Source: Bacillota bacterium
Lineage (GTDB): Bacteria; Bacillota; Clostridia; Oscillospirales; QAMX01
NCBI GenBank assembly: GCA_029778935.1
Contig: JAKPBM010000379.1
Location: forward strand, 1 to 9,685
DNA length: 9,685 nucleotides
Direction: 5' to 3'
The notes below the pieces were generated by a model, which was not told the origin of the DNA, made no database searches, and saw only the letters and a program-made list of their open reading frames with translations. The position numbers and the translations under genes are program-made. Of the stretch, positions 6,845 through 9,685 are shown piece by piece. Each line of letters starts with the position of its first letter. The stretch's first letter is position 1.

Positions 6845-8158
6845 ATGGGACTGATTAGAGCGGGTATCGGCGCTGCGGCGGGTGTTCTGGCCGACCAGTG
6901 GCGCGAGTATTTCTACTGTGAATCCCTTCCGGCGGACGTTTTGGTGTCCAAAGGCAAAAAGCGGGTGGGCAAGCGCAGCGCCAACCGGAAAGGCGACGAC
7001 AACATTATCTCCAACGGCTCCATTGTGGCCGTGGCCGACGGCCAGTTTATGATGATCGTCGAGCAGGGCAAGATTGTCGAGTTTACCGACGAGCCCGGCG
7101 AGTTCCTGTACGATACGTCCACCGAGCCGACGCTGTTCTACGGCGGCTTCGGCAAGGGTCTGCTGGAATCGTTCAAGACCTTCGGCAAGCGGTTCACGTT
7201 CGGCGGCGAGCCGGCCAAAGACCAGAGGGTGTACTACTTCAACAAAAAGGAAATCATGGGCAACCGGTACGGCACCCCCAACCCCGTTCCGTTCCGCGTG
7301 GTGGACAGGAACATCGGGCTGGACATCGACGTGGCCATCCGCTGCCACGGCGAGTATTCCTACCGCATCGTGGACCCGATTCTGTTCTACATCAACGTGT
7401 GCGGCAACGTGGAGTCGGCGTTCACCCGTTCCCAGATTGACAGCCAGTTAAAAGCCGAGCTGATGACGGCTTTGCAGCCGGCGTTTGCGAAGATCTCCGC
7501 CATGGGCATCCGGTATTCGGCCCTGCCCGGCCATACCCAGGAAATCGCTCAGGCGTTAAACGAAGTGCTGACCGAAAAGTGGGCCAAAACGAGAGGGATC
7601 GCCATCGTTTCCGTGGGCGTCAGCTCCGTAACGGCCAGCGAGGAAGACGAAAACCTCATCAAGCAGCTGCAGAAATCCGCCGTTCTGCGCGATCCGACCA
7701 TGGCCGCGGCCACGCTGGTCGGCGCCCAGAGCGACGCCATGCGGGAAGCGGCGAAAAACAAGGGCGGCGCCATCACCGGCTTTATGGGGCTGGGCATGGC
7801 AACCCAGGCGGGCGGGGCCAACGCGGCCAACCTCTTCGCCATGGGCCAGCAGCAGCCCAAGGAAGAGCCGGCGGCCCCGGCGGCGGACGCTTCGGGCTGG
7901 AAATGCTCCTGCGGCGCTACGAACAAGGGCAACTTCTGCGCTGAATGCGGTGCGAAAAAGCCGGAGGACGGCTGGTTCTGCCCGGCCTGCGGCAGCAAGA
8001 ACAAGGGCAAGTTCTGCACCGAGTGCGGCGCCAAAAAGCCCGCCGGCGAAAAGCTTTACGCCTGCGACAAGTGCGGCTGGACGCCGGAGGACCCGACCAA
8101 GCCGCCCAAGTTCTGCCCCGAGTGCGGCGATCCGTTTACGGATGAGGACGTAAAGTAG
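6845..8158 (+). CDS. ydjI: SPFH/Band-7 protein of the YdjI type with three zinc ribbons
   Basis: A 437-residue protein resembling Bacillus subtilis YdjI (often labelled SPFH or virion-core-like). Shared features include MGLIRAGIGAAAGVLADQW at the start, NIISNGS, VADGQFMMIVEQGKIV, GEFLYDTSTEP, GKRFTFGG, QRVYYFNKKEIMGNRYGTP and NIGLDIDVAIRCHGEYSYR; the SPFH fold covers about residues 25-265. A Gly/Ala-rich joint (301-350) leads to three zinc ribbons: C354/C356 with C365/C368, C379/C382 with C391/C394, and C407/C410 with C424/C427. In B. subtilis YdjI works with the membrane proteins YdjG/YdjH and with PspA at the membrane under envelope stress; a similar role here is inferred. The start at 6845 fits the AAAGGA site and the family N terminus; the ATG at 6824 has no good site. 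It is followed after 10 nt by a YdjG-like gene. The multiple ribbons look longer than I expect for YdjI. Confidence 0.92.
   Translation: MGLIRAGIGAAAGVLADQWREYFYCESLPADVLVSKGKKRVGKRSANRKGDDNIISNGSIVAVADGQFMMIVEQGKIVEFTDEPGEFLYDTSTEPTLFYGGFGKGLLESFKTFGKRFTFGGEPAKDQRVYYFNKKEIMGNRYGTPNPVPFRVVDRNIGLDIDVAIRCHGEYSYRIVDPILFYINVCGNVESAFTRSQIDSQLKAELMTALQPAFAKISAMGIRYSALPGHTQEIAQALNEVLTEKWAKTRGIAIVSVGVSSVTASEEDENLIKQLQKSAVLRDPTMAAATLVGAQSDAMREAAKNKGGAITGFMGLGMATQAGGANAANLFAMGQQQPKEEPAAPAADASGWKCSCGATNKGNFCAECGAKKPEDGWFCPACGSKNKGKFCTECGAKKPAGEKLYACDKCGWTPEDPTKPPKFCPECGDPFTDEDVK
7921..8040 (+). repeat. duplicated zinc-ribbon coding unit
   Basis: Positions 7921-7962 and 7999-8040 are 42-nt copies that match at 36 positions and lie 78 nt (26 codons) apart, in frame. 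Both encode N-K-G-(N/K)-F-C-x-E-C-G-A-K-K-P. This indicates an internal duplication of a ribbon unit in the SPFH protein. A similar sequence recurs at 9652-9685. Confidence 0.85.
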
Positions 8159-8168
8159 GGGGCTGGCC

Positions 8169-9422
8169 ATGGCGGAGCAAAGGATGTCCGGGGAGGAGCC
8201 GAAGCGTTCCTTCAAAAAGGAGGAAACGGACGCTCCCTGCCCCATGTGCGGCGGCAAAATGGCCTTCGACCCGGAGAAGGGAAGCCTTCTCTGCCCCTAT
8301 TGTGAACATGTCATCGCCCTGGAAGGGGAGACAGGCCCTCTGGAAGAGCAGGACCTGCGCCAGGCGGAGTTTCGCAGCAATTTTTCCTGGGGAACCGCTC
8401 AGAAACAGGTTATCTGCAAAAACTGCGGCGCCCAGACGATTTACGACGCTTTGGAAACCTCCGGCACCTGCCCCTACTGCGGCTCCCATCAGGTGATGGA
8501 AGAGGCGGTGGATACGTCTTTGCCGCCCAACGGCGTCGTCCCCTTCGCGATTTCGCGGGAAAAGGCCGACGAGCGGTTCCGGCGGTGGATCAAAAGGCGG
8601 CTGTTTGCCCCCTCGGCGGCGAAAAAGAGCGCCAAAGCCGACGCTTTTACGGGAATATACATGCCCTTCTGGACCTTCGACGCCCACACGGTGTCGGTCT
8701 ACTCCGCCATGTACGGGAAAGACCGCACCGTCAAAGATGCCAAAGGCAACACCCGTACCGTCACCGACTGGTATTCCACCCGCGGCACCTATACCAAATT
8801 CATCGACGACGAGCTGGTTTTAGCCAGCAGCCGCCACGACCCAAAGACCATTGCCGCGCTGGAGCCCTATGAGCTTTCCGACGGAAAGCCCTACCGGCCC
8901 GAGTATCTGGCGGGTTTTGTGTCCGAACGGTACTCGGTGGGTCTGGAGGAAGGCTGGAAGCGGGGCAAGGCCCAGATGGAGGAGCTGCTCAAAGACGAAA
9001 TCACCGAGGACATACGAAGACGCCACCGGGCGGACCATGTACGGCTGCAGCGGGTCAAGACCGAGTTTTCCAACGTGACATACAAATACCTCCTGCTTCC
9101 CGTCTGGATGTCTTCTTTTACTTACCGCAGCAAGGACTACCGCTTTATGGTGAACGGGCAGACGGGGCGGGTGGCCGGCAAGGCGCCTATTTCCCCGTGG
9201 CGCGTGCTGGTGGCCGTGCTGCTGGGGCTGGCGTTGCTGTTTCTGCTTATGCTGGTGGCGCAGGAAAGCGACATGGACTATTCCATGGCCACCACCGCCT
9301 GGATTGTACGGCTGGATGCTTCCTTTGATTGGCTGCCCTGGCTTGACGGGGCGGAGCAAACGGCCTATGTGGCCGTGTGGTTCAGCCCCATCCGGGCCGG
9401 GCCGCTGTTTGCCGGCGTATGA
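8169..9422 (+). CDS. YdjG-like double-zinc-ribbon membrane protein
   Basis: A 417-residue protein with two N-terminal zinc ribbons, C24/C27 with C42/C45 and C83/C86 with C101/C104 (CPMCGG, CPYCEH, CKNCGA, CPYCGS), resembling the TFIIB-type ribbon proteins such as B. subtilis YdjG. A soluble mixed region (about 120-335) follows, with TGIYMPFWTFDAH, a DWYSTRGTYTKFIDDELV block and the family-like YKYLLLPVWMSSF and RFMVNGQTGRVAGKAPIS. One membrane helix spans about 344-364. The tail at 365-417 is aromatic-rich, matches nothing I recognise, and may be species-specific or the product of rearrangement. The gene begins 10 nt after the SPFH stop, so the two are co-transcribed and probably form a membrane complex. 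The start is uncertain: 8169 has only GGGGG 6 nt upstream, and an in-frame ATG at 8184 follows GGAG. No ydjH-like gene follows within the window. Confidence 0.85.
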   Translation: MAEQRMSGEEPKRSFKKEETDAPCPMCGGKMAFDPEKGSLLCPYCEHVIALEGETGPLEEQDLRQAEFRSNFSWGTAQKQVICKNCGAQTIYDALETSGTCPYCGSHQVMEEAVDTSLPPNGVVPFAISREKADERFRRWIKRRLFAPSAAKKSAKADAFTGIYMPFWTFDAHTVSVYSAMYGKDRTVKDAKGNTRTVTDWYSTRGTYTKFIDDELVLASSRHDPKTIAALEPYELSDGKPYRPEYLAGFVSERYSVGLEEGWKRGKAQMEELLKDEITEDIRRRHRADHVRLQRVKTEFSNVTYKYLLLPVWMSSFTYRSKDYRFMVNGQTGRVAGKAPISPWRVLVAVLLGLALLFLLMLVAQESDMDYSMATTAWIVRLDASFDWLPWLDGAEQTAYVAVWFSPIRAGPLFAGV

Positions 9423-9478
9423 CGGCAGCAAGGAGAGCGCCTAAGCAAACCATAAATTCTACGCGCACGAAACATACA

Positions 9479-9518
9479 CTTTGCGCCGGGACGATGTCAA
9501 TTTCGCCCCGGCGCAAAG
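9479..9518 (+). terminator. long hairpin, probable end of the SPFH/YdjG-like operon
   Basis: Perfect 12-bp arms, CTTTGCGCCGGG (9479-9490) and CCCGGCGCAAAG (9507-9518), enclose a 16-nt loop in which CGA (9492-9494) and TCG (9503-9505) can extend the stem. It lies 56 nt after the YdjG-like stop. The downstream sequence GAACCTGTATTTTACT has only a broken T tract starting 7 nt away, so it is either an imperfect intrinsic terminator or an RNA 3'-end stabiliser. Confidence 0.6.
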
Positions 9519-9640
9519 GAACCTGTATTTTACTAACTCGGATATCGGCTGAACAACGCGGCAAAACCGTTATGCGCAGGGTCGGCGGCAAGGAATGGCG
9601 GAAATGCCGGCGAAGGCCAGCGAGAGCACGCTTTGCGGTC

Positions 9641-9685
9641 ATGGGGATTCAGAACGGCAAGTTCCGCGCCGAATGCGGCGGCCCC
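9641..9685 (+). pseudogene. zinc-ribbon-like remnant or gene fragment at the window edge
   Basis: In one frame the last bases read G-I-Q-N-G-K-F-R-A-E-C-G-G-P, which closely matches the ribbon repeat N-K-G-K-F-C-T-E-C-G of the SPFH protein. The first ligand is Arg (CGC) instead of Cys (TGC), and one codon is missing after N. At DNA level 9652-9685 aligns well with 7999-8032. No upstream CxxC or ribosome site is visible, so it looks decayed. It could also be part of a gene that continues to the right. Confidence 0.35.

Larger units (their letters stand above)
9423..9685. other. stretch without a confident gene
   Basis: These 263 nt hold the hairpin at 9479-9518 and the zinc-ribbon-like remnant near the right edge. 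A plus-strand reading open from an ATG at 9572 to the window end has no ribosome site. A minus-strand reading (9382-9642) runs through the hairpin and antisense to the YdjG-like gene and shows no domain. I call no intact gene here. Confidence 0.6.

Noticed and set aside
7556..8257. Minus-strand open reading of 233 codons opposite the SPFH tail
   Set aside because: It is antisense to the zinc-ribbon coding region. Its length reflects third-position GC bias and it has no start signal or domain.
9382..9642. Minus-strand open reading of 86 codons at the right edge
   Set aside because: It crosses the hairpin at 9479-9518 and overlaps the end of the YdjG-like gene, with no recognisable protein features.

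Overview
The window looks like chromosomal DNA from an anaerobic, endospore-forming Firmicute of the Clostridia type. It is fairly GC-rich by eye and has strong AGGAGG-type ribosome sites and sigma-A-like promoters with exact 17-nt spacers. The endospore assignment rests on spoIVA, on an adjacent SPOCS/LysM protein of the SipL type (SipL is known from Clostridioides difficile), and on a YlmC/YmxH-family sporulation protein. I cannot name a genus. No tRNA, rRNA, CRISPR array, transposase or phage gene is visible.

Layout. Positions 1-1196 read on the minus strand: a YlmC/YmxH PRC-barrel protein (909-1196), then an OmpR/PhoB-type response regulator (64-750) with its own promoter, then the first 11 codons of a gene leaving the window (1-35), probably the partner sensor kinase. 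A divergent 97-nt spacer carries a near-consensus promoter for a 482-residue polytopic membrane protein of unknown function (1294-2742, plus). That gene converges on a class-3 lipase-like hydrolase (2809-3501, minus), and a perfect 30-nt palindromic terminator sits between them. The lipase gene diverges from the pair SPOCS/LysM (3659-5191) and spoIVA (5212-6687), which read as one operon ending at a clear terminator (6708-6741). A further sigma-A-like promoter (6754-6782) drives an SPFH protein resembling Bacillus subtilis YdjI, with three C-terminal zinc ribbons (6845-8158), followed by a YdjG-like double-zinc-ribbon membrane protein (8169-9422). The last 263 nt hold a long hairpin and, at the very edge, what looks like a decayed copy of the zinc-ribbon repeat.

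How the genes fit together. SpoIVA is the ATPase that polymerises on the forespore surface as the coat basement layer. In C. difficile SipL binds it through its LysM domain, so their joint transcription here links two physical partners. A sigma-E-like promoter candidate precedes the pair. The YdjI/YdjG-like pair resembles part of the B. subtilis pspA-ydjGHI membrane-stress module, in reversed order and without a visible pspA or ydjH. The main unexplained elements are the 482-residue membrane protein, the unusual YdjG-like tail, and the zinc-ribbon remnant at the right edge.
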